Source of the DNA: Cladosporium sp. IMV 00045
Taxonomy: Eukaryota; Ascomycota; Dothideomycetes; Cladosporiales; Cladosporiaceae
DNA: 64,000 nt
Assembly (NCBI GenBank): GCA_001931905.2
Contig: MSJI02000732.1
Coordinates: 37,501-101,500, forward strand
Direction: 5' to 3'
The notes below the pieces were generated by a model that did not search any database, was not told where the DNA came from, and saw only the letters and a list, made by a program, of their open reading frames with translations. Of this stretch, positions 44,939 to 55,894 are shown piece after piece (the first letter of the stretch is position 1; each line of letters begins with the position of its first letter). Both the position numbers and the translations under genes were made by a program.

Positions 44939-46683
44939 CTAAATCTGCGGCCCCCGGTTTCGTTTTGCAATTTTGACGTCCAAGCCATGTTGAACGACGA
45001 AGAAAGTAGAGCGATACTTCAAATCCTCCTGCGGCTTCAACAGCTCCAAGTCGTAGCCCCTAAAGAGCAACGGTAGCGTCTTGTTCATCTCAAGCAAAGC
45101 AAGATTCTTGCCAATACCTATAACGGTAAGAAAAAGGTCAGCCAATTCACTCCCATCACAAGCGGCAAACCCTCCAAAATGCAGCGCAGCTCACTCACAA
45201 AGATGACTCCCCCCTCCAAACTGAAACATATACCTCTCCATATTCCTCGCGTCCCCCTCAATCCACCTCTCCGGCCTGTAAACATCCGCATCTAACCCAA
45301 AAACCTCCCTATCCCGATGCAGCACCCACCCGTTGACGGCCACCCTCGTGCCGCCGGGGTACCTCTTCCCAGCAATCTCCGCGCCCTCGGCGGGCACCAG
45401 CCGCGTGATGTTGAGACCGACGGCGGGACGCATGCGCATGGCTTCTTTGAGGCAGGCTTGGAAGTAGGCCAGGTTTTGCGTCTCGCTCCATTGCGGGAAA
45501 GCGCTCAGCGTGCCTGCTGCGGAGGCCGCGTCGAGCTCTGCGCGTAGCCGGGCATGGACGGTGGGATCGCGCAGGACGTGGTGGCTGAAGGATTGCATTG
45601 TTGAGGCGGTAGAGTCGGAGCCGGCGAAGCTGTGTGAAGCGAGGTGAGCAATTCGATACATTGGGTTTCATTGATTTTGAAGGTAGTGGCGAACTCACAT
45701 TGCACCATGAGCGATAGCGAAAACATCGCCCTCGCCGAATTTCTCCGGCGCCTTTTCATTCGCAGCCATGAGCTGGCTCAACAAATCCTTCCGGTCGATC
45801 ACTTTCTCGCCATACTTCTTCCTCTTCGCCAACTCCTCGAGCGCCATGCGCGTGATGAGAGCTTTGCTGGGATCCATACCTGGCAGGAAGCGGGCGAGCG
45901 GATTGCGTCTGAAAAGAAAGTCCCACTCTGGAACCTGACCGACGAGGCCGTCGTACCACTGCACGTCGTCGATGGTCTTGATGGCCCCCTCGAGGTCGCA
46001 CCCACTCTCCAAGAAACCGAATTTGCGACTAAACGCGATTTCTCCTAAAACGTCAAATGCGAAGAAATGCAGCCATTCGCCCAAATCGCACGTCCGCTCG
46101 GGAGAATCGCACATCCGGTCCAGCTGGTTGGTGAGCAGCTTCTGCGTGTCTTCGATGTACGCGCTGAGGTTCTGCATGGATGCCATGGAGTAGGCGTTGG
46201 AGGCGTAGCGTTTCTTCTGCGCGTGGGCTTGCTCGTTGGTTTCGGTGAAAATGTCGGGGTTCTCGGCGGGTGGGAAGACCCAGTAGAAGTCGGTTTTGTG
46301 GAAGCCTTTGCCTGCCGCTAGCACTTCGCGGGCGACGTAGGGGGAGGAGAATGAGAGCTCGTTGGGGGCGACGCGGACTATTGGACCTGCTTGTTGTCAG
46401 TATTTTGCGTGGAAGTGAGGTGAACAAAGATTCATTTACCGTGTTTCTCGTGGAGTTTGATGTGGTCGGTTTCGGTTTTGCCTTTGTAAGTGCTCAATAC
46501 TTTCCATGCTCGACTGCCAGATGCCACAAACGGGCCGGGATACTGTCGAAGAGGAGAGGCATAGCGGTAAAAGAGGAAACGAACTATCAGGGCACAGGGT
46601 ATCACCCAAAACCAGTATGTTCGTACGAACTTGATCGCTTGGACGACCGCTCCATCATGAACCTCAACAGCAAGCCCTGCCAT
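44939..46683 (-). CDS. Cytochrome P450, pisatin-demethylase-like
   Basis: Four exons (46683-46440, 46386-45699, 45629-45199, 45117-44939) give 513 residues. An N-terminal membrane anchor (YWFWVIPCALIVRFLFY) is followed by YPGPFVASGSRAWKV. The I-helix is FAGSDSTAS, ExxR lies in KEAMRMRP, the PERW motif is present, and the haem loop is FGGGSHLCIGKN with Cys455. The loop Cys codon is split by the last intron. The C-terminal pattern (LEMNKTLPLLFRGYDLEL) resembles pisatin-demethylase-type fungal P450s. It is an ER monooxygenase; the substrate cannot be told. I chose the ATG at 46683 because upstream codons lack another ATG in frame. No biosynthetic cluster surrounds it. The stop is 59 bases from that of the folylpolyglutamate synthase gene. 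Confidence 0.93.
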
Positions 46684-47523
46684 ATTTGCCTTTATTCGCG
46701 ACAAAAGTGAAAGCAATGGGAAACTGAGAGACAAACATAGCCATTTACGACTTCATAAACTCTTCCCCAAGGAGAGGGGGACAATTGGAAGCGAACACGC
46801 ATCATGATCATCATCATCGCTCGACCACTTCGGCAAATACATGATCGCAGAATACATCGCCGCTCGACCCGTGTCCGTCAAAGACATCCCGCAGAGTTGG
46901 AACAGGCGACACTTTCCGCTGCATTGGCGGCAATAGCTGGCTCGTGTCTATGCGCCACGCGTGTCGTCGGCAGTTGTCAATTGCTGGGGAACGTGGAGAA
47001 TCAGGGCAAAGGGCATGTGTAGATCATTCGGTTCTGGCTCAGCTGAGTCGTATCGGCAGTTCGGCCTTGGGTGCCGTCTTGACTGGTGTTTCTATTTTCT
47101 ATTCATGGTTGGAGACCTTGCAAGATAGCTGAAACGGAAGTCTTCATGAAGTGTTTCTTCGAAGCAAAATTGGTGACGCGAGAGCTGATGGATTTCGGGA
47201 GAAGACGTCAGCCGTCAAGTGACTTCGTAGCATCTTCGCCACATCTCTATTCATGGAAGTTGATGTCCTCGCGGTATGGAAGTCAGCATCCATGCAGCCA
47301 TTTGAAATATTCTAGATTTATGACAAAGGTTCAATCCTCTGGTATTCGATGGTGTGTGTTGACAGTTTGCAGGAACAAAGTGATCGGAGGTCGGACCACT
47401 CTCGGAATTTTGTGACTTCACATCAATCAGTCGTTTCAGCGTTTGCCAAACGAATGCCATTCTATCGATCAACGATAATTGAACATCATAGAAGTAAAGG
47501 AGGTTATTGAAACATCCGCCAAA
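46684..47523. other. Divergent spacer between the P450 and orphan protein genes
   Basis: 840 bases, no supported gene, two promoters. Confidence 0.5.
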
Positions 47524-48366
47524 ATGTCCTTCTGGACGAAACTTCTCACCCTCACCAGATGGTGTACAGGCCTCTCAATCCTCAGCACCATCGCAGCCCT
47601 CCTCTCCCTTTCCCTCTACATCGGCCCAACCCTCTACACAGAATACCAAAGCGACTCTCCCAACGACCCCTCATCCGTCGTCTCAGCACTCGACCGCATC
47701 CTCCACCCCGACCGCTGGAACATCTCCCCCCTAACGACCTACAACTACAAATCCCATCTCCGCCTCTCCGAAGACCAGAATTGGATGCGCAAAGACCTGC
47801 GCCACTCCTGGGTTTACATCACCGGCAACCAGACGTGCGAAAACAAGCAAGACTGCGAACGCTTCGACACGGCTTTTGACGAAGTCACCGCGCAGTATTA
47901 TCTCTCACCGCCAGCCCACAACGCCTCCATCTTCACGCTCAACTGCGACACTTCGCCTTTCCTGTGCGACGGGTGGGCCGCAACGCCACCAGCCTTGATA
48001 AGACTGGAGAGCTTGGGCTTCCCGCACTGCGGCATCACGCCCGATTTTCGCCTGCAATGCCCTTTCGGGGCGCGGTACATTCCGCTGCCTACTCCGAACG
48101 GGCTGACGAGGATGCTGGGCACGTACAGACCCGTGGACGGGCTGCCGGACGAGAGGTGGCAGCTCAGGTCGCTCTTTGAGTCGACGTGCGCGCACGAGGT
48201 TTATTTGATCCAGCGGTTGCTGGAGTATGTGGGGAATGGAGGGGAGCCGATGGAGTTTAGGGAGATTTTGGGAGATGTCATTGCTGGGTTTGGGGTTGCT
48301 GATTTGTATGGGATTGCGTTTGCTTGGTGGCTTGGGGAGGGGAAGATGGGCGAAGGGAGTCGATGA
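47524..48366 (+). CDS. Orphan membrane-anchored/secreted protein with Cys pairs
   Basis: A single-exon gene for 280 residues that I do not recognise. An N-terminal hydrophobic segment (TGLSILSTIAALLSLSLYIG) is an uncleaved anchor or signal. The rest is likely extracytosolic: several N-glycosylation sequons (NIS, NQT, NAS) and paired cysteines (QTCENKQDC, NCDTSPFLC, HCGITPDFRLQC). The NCDTSPFLCDGWAATPPALI stretch faintly recalls a thioredoxin-like strand-helix-cisPro, but this is weak. The C-terminus is Gly-rich with an amphipathic helix. It converges on SAC1 with 130 bases between stops. Confidence 0.75.
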   Translation: MSFWTKLLTLTRWCTGLSILSTIAALLSLSLYIGPTLYTEYQSDSPNDPSSVVSALDRILHPDRWNISPLTTYNYKSHLRLSEDQNWMRKDLRHSWVYITGNQTCENKQDCERFDTAFDEVTAQYYLSPPAHNASIFTLNCDTSPFLCDGWAATPPALIRLESLGFPHCGITPDFRLQCPFGARYIPLPTPNGLTRMLGTYRPVDGLPDERWQLRSLFESTCAHEVYLIQRLLEYVGNGGEPMEFREILGDVIAGFGVADLYGIAFAWWLGEGKMGEGSR

Positions 48367-48496
48367 GGCGGTACGGCCTTGTGATGGCTGTAAATGATGC
48401 ATAATGTCCTCTTGGTCTATGTGTACCAAGGCTGGTGTTCCATTAAAACTGCTATCTATAGATGAAAGGAAATTGGAAAGTTCTGTTTTGGGTAGC

Positions 48497-50684
48497 CTAC
48501 TCGCGCCTCTTCTTGCCTTCCTCGAGGTAGCCAGAGTCGCTGCGGCCGTTTCCAAGGAAGGGACCGACCACTGGATCCTTGTGCGCCTTGTTAAGGACGT
48601 CATCGTAGGCCTCAATCGCCCATGGCGGGGTGCTGAGTTTCGGCCAGTTGACCTGTGACATGTTAGCAATTGATGGGGTATGCAAATAAGATGATCGGAA
48701 CTCACATATAACGAGCCATGTCCCAAGATGAACTTCGCACAGTATCCAGCGATACCGAAGCAGGCGATGGTGAACAGCCTCAGCGGCCACACAGTAGCCT
48801 CGGGCAAACGGTTCGTGCTCAGACTGACAAACACAAAGAACACGCACATGCCGAGGATATAAGGCATGGATTGCACGGCCAAAGGTCTACGGTCGGCGAA
48901 ATGTTGGATTCCTAGAGGCGCGGTGTCTGGCTTGTAAGCACCGAGGAAAAGATCAAAGCTGTCTTGTCGTGGACCATCGGCGAAGTTGTTCTGGAAGTAG
49001 CGAGTTACACTACGGTTGAAGTCCTGCAGTGCACCAGCTTTGGTCCTGTTGCCGGTGCGGGTGAAGTCCGTCTTGAGCGCACCGGTCCCAGAGTAAGTCT
49101 TTGAAACGACATCGGCATTGTCGGCCCACTTGTTTCTGAAGAGGCTCTCGAATGATGCATCATCCTGAGCACTCTCACCAGGACGCAGCAGGCCCAGGTC
49201 AATGAGCATGCGGGTCAAGGTCCAGCGACCAAGCATAGACTGGACGACATTGGTGCGGTCGAGACAATCCATGCAGTTCGTTCTGACCACGGCAGTCTGC
49301 CTGTTGCGAACATCGACGCCACCAGCGGGCATGTCAATACCGTGGAAGTAGCCACCAGCGACCAGACCGTCTTTGAGATGGTCAAGAAGCAGCTGTGCGC
49401 GATGCCATTTCAAGCCCTTGGTCTCGTTGTGGAAGTCAAAGTAGACGTAGTGCAAGTGATCGTACCAGCCCTTGGGATGATCGGGCTCGATGATCTTCGC
49501 TCTTTCAGCCGTCTTGCGGTCGGCCTCTTTCTCCACATCAGGGTCCGTCTGGAGGATCTTGACGATGTTTTCATAGGCCTCCTTGACCTGTTGCTCTCGT
49601 CCTTTCTGGTTGACAAGGTTGACCATGTAGTTTTCTCCATAAAGTTTGATCTGCTCGTCAAAGTGCTTCTTCGCAGCCGGTGTCGCAGATTCAACGCCAC
49701 GAATCTGAAGCTTGGGAGTGTACTTCAAGGTGTTGATCTCAGCCCAGTACAACGGCACGCTACCACGAGTCTGAACGTAGGAGAGGACCTGTGTCTCCGA
49801 GCCACCGACGGGTTTGCCGTTGGTGTAACCTTGGTCGCCAGCGAAACTGGAAAGTCCGCTCGTTCCAGAATCGTTCAGAATGATGGCTTGCTCAGTCTCG
49901 TTGAAGTTTGACACATGGCCCTCCTCATCGATGCCTCGGGACATGTATCTAGTGCCCGTCCTGTGCCTTGATCTTCTTGTGATAAGCAGGAATACCATGG
50001 CGTTGCCCTTGATCGAGGTGTTGGTGATTCGAAGCATACCGTACATCACAGGGAGGATGTACGGGTCAATCGCAGGCTGTGTCCCAGAAGACAGCCGTCC
50101 AGAAGCCTTGCCAGATCTGAAATCAATCATCGACGAGCTGATGAATTTATTCCAGTAGAAGCGATCATCAGCCCTTTCCCACATAGGCTCTCTTGGATTC
50201 ATCTCGGCCTGACGCTGGAAGCTGTTGGTGAGATCAAAGGTGTACGAAAAGTACATTGGTCCGTTCTTGAGAAGTGTCTTGAGGTAAGTCAAGTAAGTGT
50301 CCTCGTCGGGATCGTGTACTTGGCGCTCCCGCAGTGGCAAGAATTCAGTAGCGGTCACTTGATAGATCTGATGGCCCTTGATTCTGCCTACAGGAGTGGC
50401 TTTGGCGATTGTGATGATGTAGCTGTCTGTTTCAGAATATTAGTTTGTTGCTCCCGAAACCCCTGTCTGTTGCACATACCCAGTTTGAGATGGATGATGC
50501 CCAGAATACCTGGGATATTGGAGACGCGATGCCCTCCAGTGATCTTTCCCTCGCTGAGTCTGATATCACCCGTAGGGCGGTCGACGACCAGGGTGGGCGC
50601 ATCAGGCGACGAGGGTGATGAGAAGGCGTAGTATGACGACGACGCATGGACATTGATGTCCCTGAAGGGAAGAGTCGCACTCAT
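48497..50684 (-). CDS. SAC1: SAC1-type phosphoinositide phosphatase
   Basis: Three exons (50684-50480, 50426-48706, 48652-48497) give 693 residues. The SAC domain includes GHRVSNIPGILGIIHLKL, YFSYTFDLTNSFQR and the catalytic CX5R motif in RTNCMDCLDRTN (Cys453). Two hydrophobic spans near the C-terminus (SMPYILGMCVFFVFVSLS; WPLRLFTIACFGIAGYCAKF) anchor it in the ER/Golgi. A short tail follows that ends in Lys/Arg residues (EEGKKRRE). Sac1 hydrolyses PI4P and, less well, PI3P and PI(3,5)P2, keeping PI4P low at the ER. The last exon restores SLYVNWPKLSTPPWAIEAYD. It is divergent from the Rab5 gene. Confidence 0.95.
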
Positions 50685-51095
50685 GTTGGTGAATGCGGCC
50701 GAGCTCTCACGAATAAAAACTCGTGATATGTAACTCCTGCGGTATCTGCTCCCAGAAATTGTTTTGGGTTTCGAAGATCTCAACACAGTCGAAGAGCGAC
50801 GTATCGCGCGGGTGGCTAAGCAAGTGACGTTTGGCACGTGAAGCCCGCGCCGGGCACAGCCGTTGATTCCTTGTCACGCCGCCTCTCTCTGTCGATGTTC
50901 GTAGGCGCATCGGTGGCTTCAAGGCGGCTGCATTACCTATCTCCATCTTCAACAACACCCCACCCACCAACTACACCACCCGCTCATAAACAACCACTTA
51001 TCCACCACCTCGCAACCTCATTCGAGCAGTAATTTCCGCATTTTCGCCGGCGAAAACAACAGCACCAACCCGCACTATCCACCCGAGGCCCGATC
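50685..51095. promoter_or_regulatory. Bidirectional promoter region, SAC1 / Rab5
   Basis: 411 bases between divergent ATGs, C/A-rich before the Rab5 ATG. No other gene. Confidence 0.5.
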
Positions 51096-51942
51096 ATGGC
51101 CCAACGCATGCAGCAAGGCGGTCGCCCTGGCGGTGCCAGGTTCGCGCAATTCAAACTCGTGCTCCTCGGTGAGTGCAGGGATATCAAGAAAGTTGAAGTA
51201 CACAATATACTGATGCTCTCAAGGCGAGTCGGCTGTCGGAAAGAGTTCGCTTGTCCTGCGCTTTGTGAAGGTATGAATACATCAAGACTCAAAGCACACG
51301 AATCCCTGCTGATCTCAGCGACCAGGACCAATTCGACGACTACAGAGAATCCACCATCGGCGCCGCTTTCCTCACACAAACTCTGGCCCTTGATGAGCAA
51401 ACGACCGTGAAGTTCGAGATCTGGGACACAGCAGGACAGGAGCGCTACAAGTCGCTGGCACCCATGTACTACAGAAACGCAAACTGTGCCGTAGTCGTAT
51501 ACGATATCACACAAGCAGTAAGATCCGACCGAGCCTGCCGCAAAGAGAGTCGCACGGATCATCCGCTGACACCACATCACAGAGCTCACTAGACAAAGCG
51601 AAGGCCTGGGTGAAGGAGCTCCAGCGCCAGGCCAACGAGAACATCGTCATCGCGCTCGCCGGAAACAAAGCCGATCTCGTCGCCGAGCAACCCGACAAGC
51701 GCGCCGTCCCCGTCGCTGACGCCGAGGCATACGCCAAAGAAGCCAACCTGCTCTTCTTCGAGACCTCCGCAAAGACCGCCGAGAACGTGAAGGAGCTGTT
51801 TACCGCGATCGCAAAGAAGCTGCCTATCGAGCAGGCTAGCCAGAGGGGCATGCGCGGAGCCGGAGGCAGGCCAGGCGGTGTGGACCTCGGCAGGAGAGAA
51901 GACGCGGGCACCGCTGGCGGAGCCGGTGGCTGCCAGTGCTGA
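51096..51942 (+). CDS. ypt5: Rab5-type small GTPase
   Basis: Four exons (51096-51168, 51224-51270, 51326-51517, 51583-51942) give 223 residues. G1 is GESAVGKSS (25-33), switch I has [12 protein letters not shown]3 is [10 protein letters not shown]4 is NKAD and G5 is ETSAK. The C-terminus GGCQC carries two cysteines for geranylgeranylation. STIGAAF and [15 protein letters not shown] are diagnostic for Rab5. The protein directs early-endosome fusion and recruits PI3-kinase (Vps34) and tethering complexes. A Gly/Arg-rich N-terminal extension precedes the G domain. The third exon begins at the second of two nearby AGs (51326), which restores DQFDDYRES. Confidence 0.96.
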
Positions 51943-52608
51943 GCGTGAGGATTGTGAGCACAGTATAGTATGGGATTTCTCGCTTAGAGGAGGGAGGTGG
52001 AAGTTTTGTCACGGGCGACAGAAGGGCCAGGTTCTTTTTTTCCTCTTTTCTTTTTTCCTTGTCTGCAATATGGATCAGCGATACCAAACCGTGAGCATTT
52101 CTCCCCCCTTTCCACCTTTTTGAACACCTTCGAAGGGGAGCCGCGGGCAGTGCTCATTTTTCTACTACAGAATACGTATAATAATATTTGACGAGCATGC
52201 CACGGATGCCAAGGATCATGTTGCCTATTCCTGTCATTAAATGCGCCCGTAGTCTGCCCTGCGGCCCAACGGCGAATTATGAACGGCGAGGAAATTGTCG
52301 ATTACGGTATACACACGCTACAGTCAATCGTCGATGGTATTCTTGAGCACAGCAACCGAAGCTGGCCACAACAACACGGGAGAAGCAACGTCTTGTCCAA
52401 TAGCAGACCATCTCTAAAGCCTTCCGACGGCATCTAGAAACCCTTTGACAGCCTCGATGCTACATAGATTCAATTTACCTGAGCTCCCACATGGCTACGT
52501 AGACTCACTGTATGTCAATTGTCTCGCTGCGTACGGGAAGGGCAAGGAACGGGTCTTGGCCATAAAAATTTGGGGTATATATATTGACAAAACCTTATCT
52601 TTTCATGA
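51943..52608. other. Spacer between Rab5 and tRNA-Ser
   Basis: AT-rich, non-coding. It includes the Rab5 3' region with T-rich tracts near 52030-52060. Confidence 0.5.
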
Positions 52609-52689
52609 GGCGAAGTAGCAAAGTGGTTACTGCGATTGACTAGAAATCAATTCCCTTCGGGGGCGTAGGTTCGAATCCTGCCTTCGTCG
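52609..52689 (+). tRNA. tRNA-Ser (anticodon AGA)
   Basis: An 81-base type II tRNA without intron. The acceptor stem GGCGAAG pairs with CTTCGTC, one G-T pair, and G is the discriminator. The D stem is GCA/TGC. The anticodon stem ATTGA/TCAAT carries loop CTAGAAA with anticodon AGA. A long variable arm (TCCC TTC GGGGG) marks a serine tRNA, and the T arm is GTAGG-TTCGAAT-CCTGC. CCA is not encoded, as expected for a nuclear gene. A TTTT run about 15 bases downstream fits Pol III termination. Confidence 0.95.
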
Positions 52690-53512
52690 TTAGACATTCT
52701 CTTTTGCCTTTCATTTAAGGTTCACAAACTCTTCATGGTGATGAACATTTTTCTTTTGGGGGTCGATGTTGTAAAGGTCGGAAGGAGGTGAATTTATTTT
52801 CGACGATTTCCGCGTCTGAAAACAGCGAGCTCTTTTTTATTTTTTTGTGCCAAACATTGGTCCTGGCCATCAAATGTGAGACAAATGCGATAAGCGATCC
52901 AATTCAGCAAATGGGAAGACACTGATGACTCAAGCTCGATGATAAAGTGCATTAATTGGAAATACAGACAATCTACTTCCTGCTGGCATCCACTACAAGC
53001 ACCCTCAAGACATCAAAAGCTGAATGAGCTCGTCACGCTGCAAACGTGATTTCTTCAATCCACGCTGAACTTCATGTCTGATTTATCCGAATTTGGCTCG
53101 GACCGGAAGGGGGTTTGAATTCAAGTTATCACTGTTACCAAGTTATTGCTGTTACTACTCACTACCGGGCAATATGATTACACAGCACCAAGGCTGAAAA
53201 CACTAAAGCACCACCACCACCTTCCCTCCTTCAGCGATTCAAGCCCATAAGCGATGGCATTTCTCGCTACGGCGTGCCGTTTCTCGCTTCAGGGCTTGCT
53301 GAGGTTGCTCGATGCAAGAAAGAAAGCGAATTGAACGCCGAAACTGCCTCGTTGGGGAGAGAGAAAATAGAACTAGTGGACATAACGAAACGAAACGAAA
53401 CGCCATATGGTATTCGGCATTGTGGCGTGGAAGGGTATCCGTCGTGATGATGGCAGAAGTAGAACCTCGCGCGAGTTCTCGCTGTCTGAATGCGTCCTCG
53501 TGAAACACTCGA
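52690..53512. other. Spacer downstream of tRNA-Ser
   Basis: Non-coding. T-rich after the tRNA, then the 3' region of the leftward Pro-rich protein gene. Confidence 0.5.
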
Positions 53513-55894
53513 TCAATCGTCCAAAACGACAGCCTCAGGCTGAGGAGCCTTTGAGGACTTGCGCTCTTCCATCGAGAAGGAGCGGCGTGTGTCGTGGGAG
53601 GACTTCGATCTTGCATTGACAGCTGTGAATCCCGATGTTGGTCTGGAAGTTTGTGCAGGATGAGCGTGCGCCTCGGTGCTGTTGACTTCGCGGTGGCTGG
53701 ATGAGGGTCTGGCATGTTGATCGTCGCTCTTGAGGCGAGGTCGTTCAGGTGCGTTGGAAGGCACCGTTGGAACATTGGGGAGCGGCGACGCACTCATGGG
53801 CCCGCGATTTGGCAGATTCGGGCGTTGGTCCTGGCTGATAGCAGGGAAAGCTCCGGCGCCGAAGGCCTGAATCGCAGCTTCGTTAGATGGGGCGAAAGAG
53901 AACTTCATGGTCTGACCGGAGCGAGGTAGCAGGTTCGCCATCAACAAGCTCACGTTGTCAGTGTGGGCTACAGCGAAGCCGTCTTGATGACCAGTCCTAC
54001 CACCGGGAATATCGTAGGGGCCATGACCAGGCCGAGTGGTGGGTGGTGTTCCAAATGACTGCGGCGAAGGACCACCGGGATTGGCCGGCAGAGATACACG
54101 AGGCGGGTGGCGACTCGATGACTGGCCGTGTGGCGTACTGCGTCTGCATTCGGTTGGATGGTGACTTTGTTGAAATTGAGCATGGTGCGAGCGACCATCA
54201 TAAATGGGCTGACCTCCAACTTGCATCATCTGATATTGCGCATACTGCTGCTGGCGCGCCATTTCCTCTTGAGCTCGCATCTGTTGATCCTTCCATCGTT
54301 TGACGCGATATCCGTGAGCTTCGATCTGTGCACTGTACGACATGCACTCCCAATGTTCAGACTGAGTCTTGCCACCTTGGTTGATCAAATGGTCGATTTG
54401 CACGTAAAGGTGGCGAACGGCGCTTGCAAGGTCTGCTGGCATCACGACGTTCACTGTCAAACAGCCCGACTCAACCACGTCTCGGAAAGCAGCGATCGCT
54501 TGGCCCTCGGGAGTGTCGGTGAGGTCCAACTGATTCATTGGCGTCGGATTGGCAACAGATGGTCCGCCACTCCCGTTTGATGGTATCGGAGGCGGCGGCA
54601 TTTGACCCTGCTGCATGGCAGCCAACTGTTGTTGATGTAGACGCTGCTGTGCCCATGACTTCAATGCGTTCATAATGAATTGAATTCCGTAGGTAAGCGG
54701 GCCGTCAGGCTCTCCGGTGTGTTCGAGATATCGGGGCTCCTCGACCGGGGATTCTGAGTCCGCTTCATCTTTGCTGTCACTATCATCATCATCAAACATT
54801 GCGAGGAAGTTATCGATGGGAACTTTGCCTGTAGCTGTTAGCGATGACCTTGAAACCCCCATCTGCAGTGACTTACCAGCTTTGGTCATTTTTGACGGCT
54901 TGGCTTTGTTGAGTTCCTTTTCTGGCTCGGGGGTTTTCTTCGTAGGTGGAACGCCACCGAAATTGGTCAAAGCTGCCGACAAAGCTTGCAACTTCTTAAC
55001 CTTATCAGGCACTGGAGCATGAAACTTGACTTTGATCTCCTCCATGATAGGTGGCTCTTGTGGGGGTGCTGGTCGGGGAGCGGGCGTGTTCGGTGGAGGG
55101 GTTGCGGGTGGAGGCCGAGCTTGCGGATGAGGAACCGGAGGCAGGGCAGGTTTCTGAACGGGCATGTGTTGGGGCGCAGGATTTGAACGCGAGGTCTGCC
55201 GAGGCGGAGGCATCTTAGAAGTTTGACTGATAACTTGAGGCTTTACATTGGCTGCGGGAAGTGTAGGCGGCGTAGGTGCAGCTGGTGTCTCTGCTTGCTT
55301 CACTTTAGCTCTACGGCGTTGCTTTGCCTTAGTAGCAGGCTTCTCTTTGAAAGGCTCTGGTTTGCTGGGCTTCGATGAAGGCTCGTCTTCAGCATCGTCG
55401 CCATCCATAATGTAGTACGACATGAAGTCGCCGTGGCTCTCTCGCTGACCGCCACGCTTGGCGTTGCTCTCCGTGGATTCATCGTTCACAGACATGGAGT
55501 CCAAGGATGAGAGGGCAGACGAATCGGCAGGCGACTGTTTGCCCTTGACTTCCTCCACCTCGCCATCCGACTCGACTGCTTCCTCGGAGTAGCGAGACCT
55601 CCCGGTAGATGACCGCTTGGGTCTCGAGACAGCAATCGTGTCGCCATCGTTTGACTGTTTGCGAACGTTGAGCCTGAGCCTTGGCTTCTTTGCAGGCGGT
55701 TCCTGTGAATGTGTGGAGTTGGATCTAGAGGCTGACCCGGATGGCGGTATCGATGTGGTTGCCTGGGAAGCATTTCCTGGAGGACCCATTCCTCTCTCGG
55801 TGGCCAATCTGTACTTGCGGATTTTGGCAGACGAGAGTTGTGAAGTGAAGTGAAATACAGAGACCGCCTGATTGAATGATTCCCGATCTGACAT
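53513..55894 (-). CDS. Large disordered, probably nuclear protein with one helical region
   Basis: Two exons (55894-54877, 54828-53513) give 777 residues; I do not recognise a named family. The N-terminal part is Ser/Thr/Lys-rich with basic patches (PAKKPRLRLNVRK; KAKQRRRAKVK) that look like nuclear localisation signals, then a long Pro-rich region. The most protein-like, probably folded part is about 400-540: TYGIQFIMNALKSWAQQ, EGQAIAAFRDVVESG, VVMPADLASAVRHLYVQIDH. A Gln-rich helix and a low-complexity tail follow. Chromatin or transcription work is a guess from composition. The 48-base intron (54876-54829) has good borders and is a multiple of three, so retention would add 16 residues. I chose the ATG at 55894; the frame is open upstream without another ATG. 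Confidence 0.72.
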   Translation of the reverse strand: MSDRESFNQAVSVFHFTSQLSSAKIRKYRLATERGMGPPGNASQATTSIPPSGSASRSNSTHSQEPPAKKPRLRLNVRKQSNDGDTIAVSRPKRSSTGRSRYSEEAVESDGEVEEVKGKQSPADSSALSSLDSMSVNDESTESNAKRGGQRESHGDFMSYYIMDGDDAEDEPSSKPSKPEPFKEKPATKAKQRRRAKVKQAETPAAPTPPTLPAANVKPQVISQTSKMPPPRQTSRSNPAPQHMPVQKPALPPVPHPQARPPPATPPPNTPAPRPAPPQEPPIMEEIKVKFHAPVPDKVKKLQALSAALTNFGGVPPTKKTPEPEKELNKAKPSKMTKAGKSLQMGVSRSSLTATGKVPIDNFLAMFDDDDSDSKDEADSESPVEEPRYLEHTGEPDGPLTYGIQFIMNALKSWAQQRLHQQQLAAMQQGQMPPPPIPSNGSGGPSVANPTPMNQLDLTDTPEGQAIAAFRDVVESGCLTVNVVMPADLASAVRHLYVQIDHLINQGGKTQSEHWECMSYSAQIEAHGYRVKRWKDQQMRAQEEMARQQQYAQYQMMQVGGQPIYDGRSHHAQFQQSHHPTECRRSTPHGQSSSRHPPRVSLPANPGGPSPQSFGTPPTTRPGHGPYDIPGGRTGHQDGFAVAHTDNVSLLMANLLPRSGQTMKFSFAPSNEAAIQAFGAGAFPAISQDQRPNLPNRGPMSASPLPNVPTVPSNAPERPRLKSDDQHARPSSSHREVNSTEAHAHPAQTSRPTSGFTAVNARSKSSHDTRRSFSMEERKSSKAPQPEAVVLDD

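Noticed and set aside
52690..53230. A second tRNA or Pol III gene downstream of tRNA-Ser.
   Set aside because: No B-box-like GGTTCGAAT element or cloverleaf was found there.
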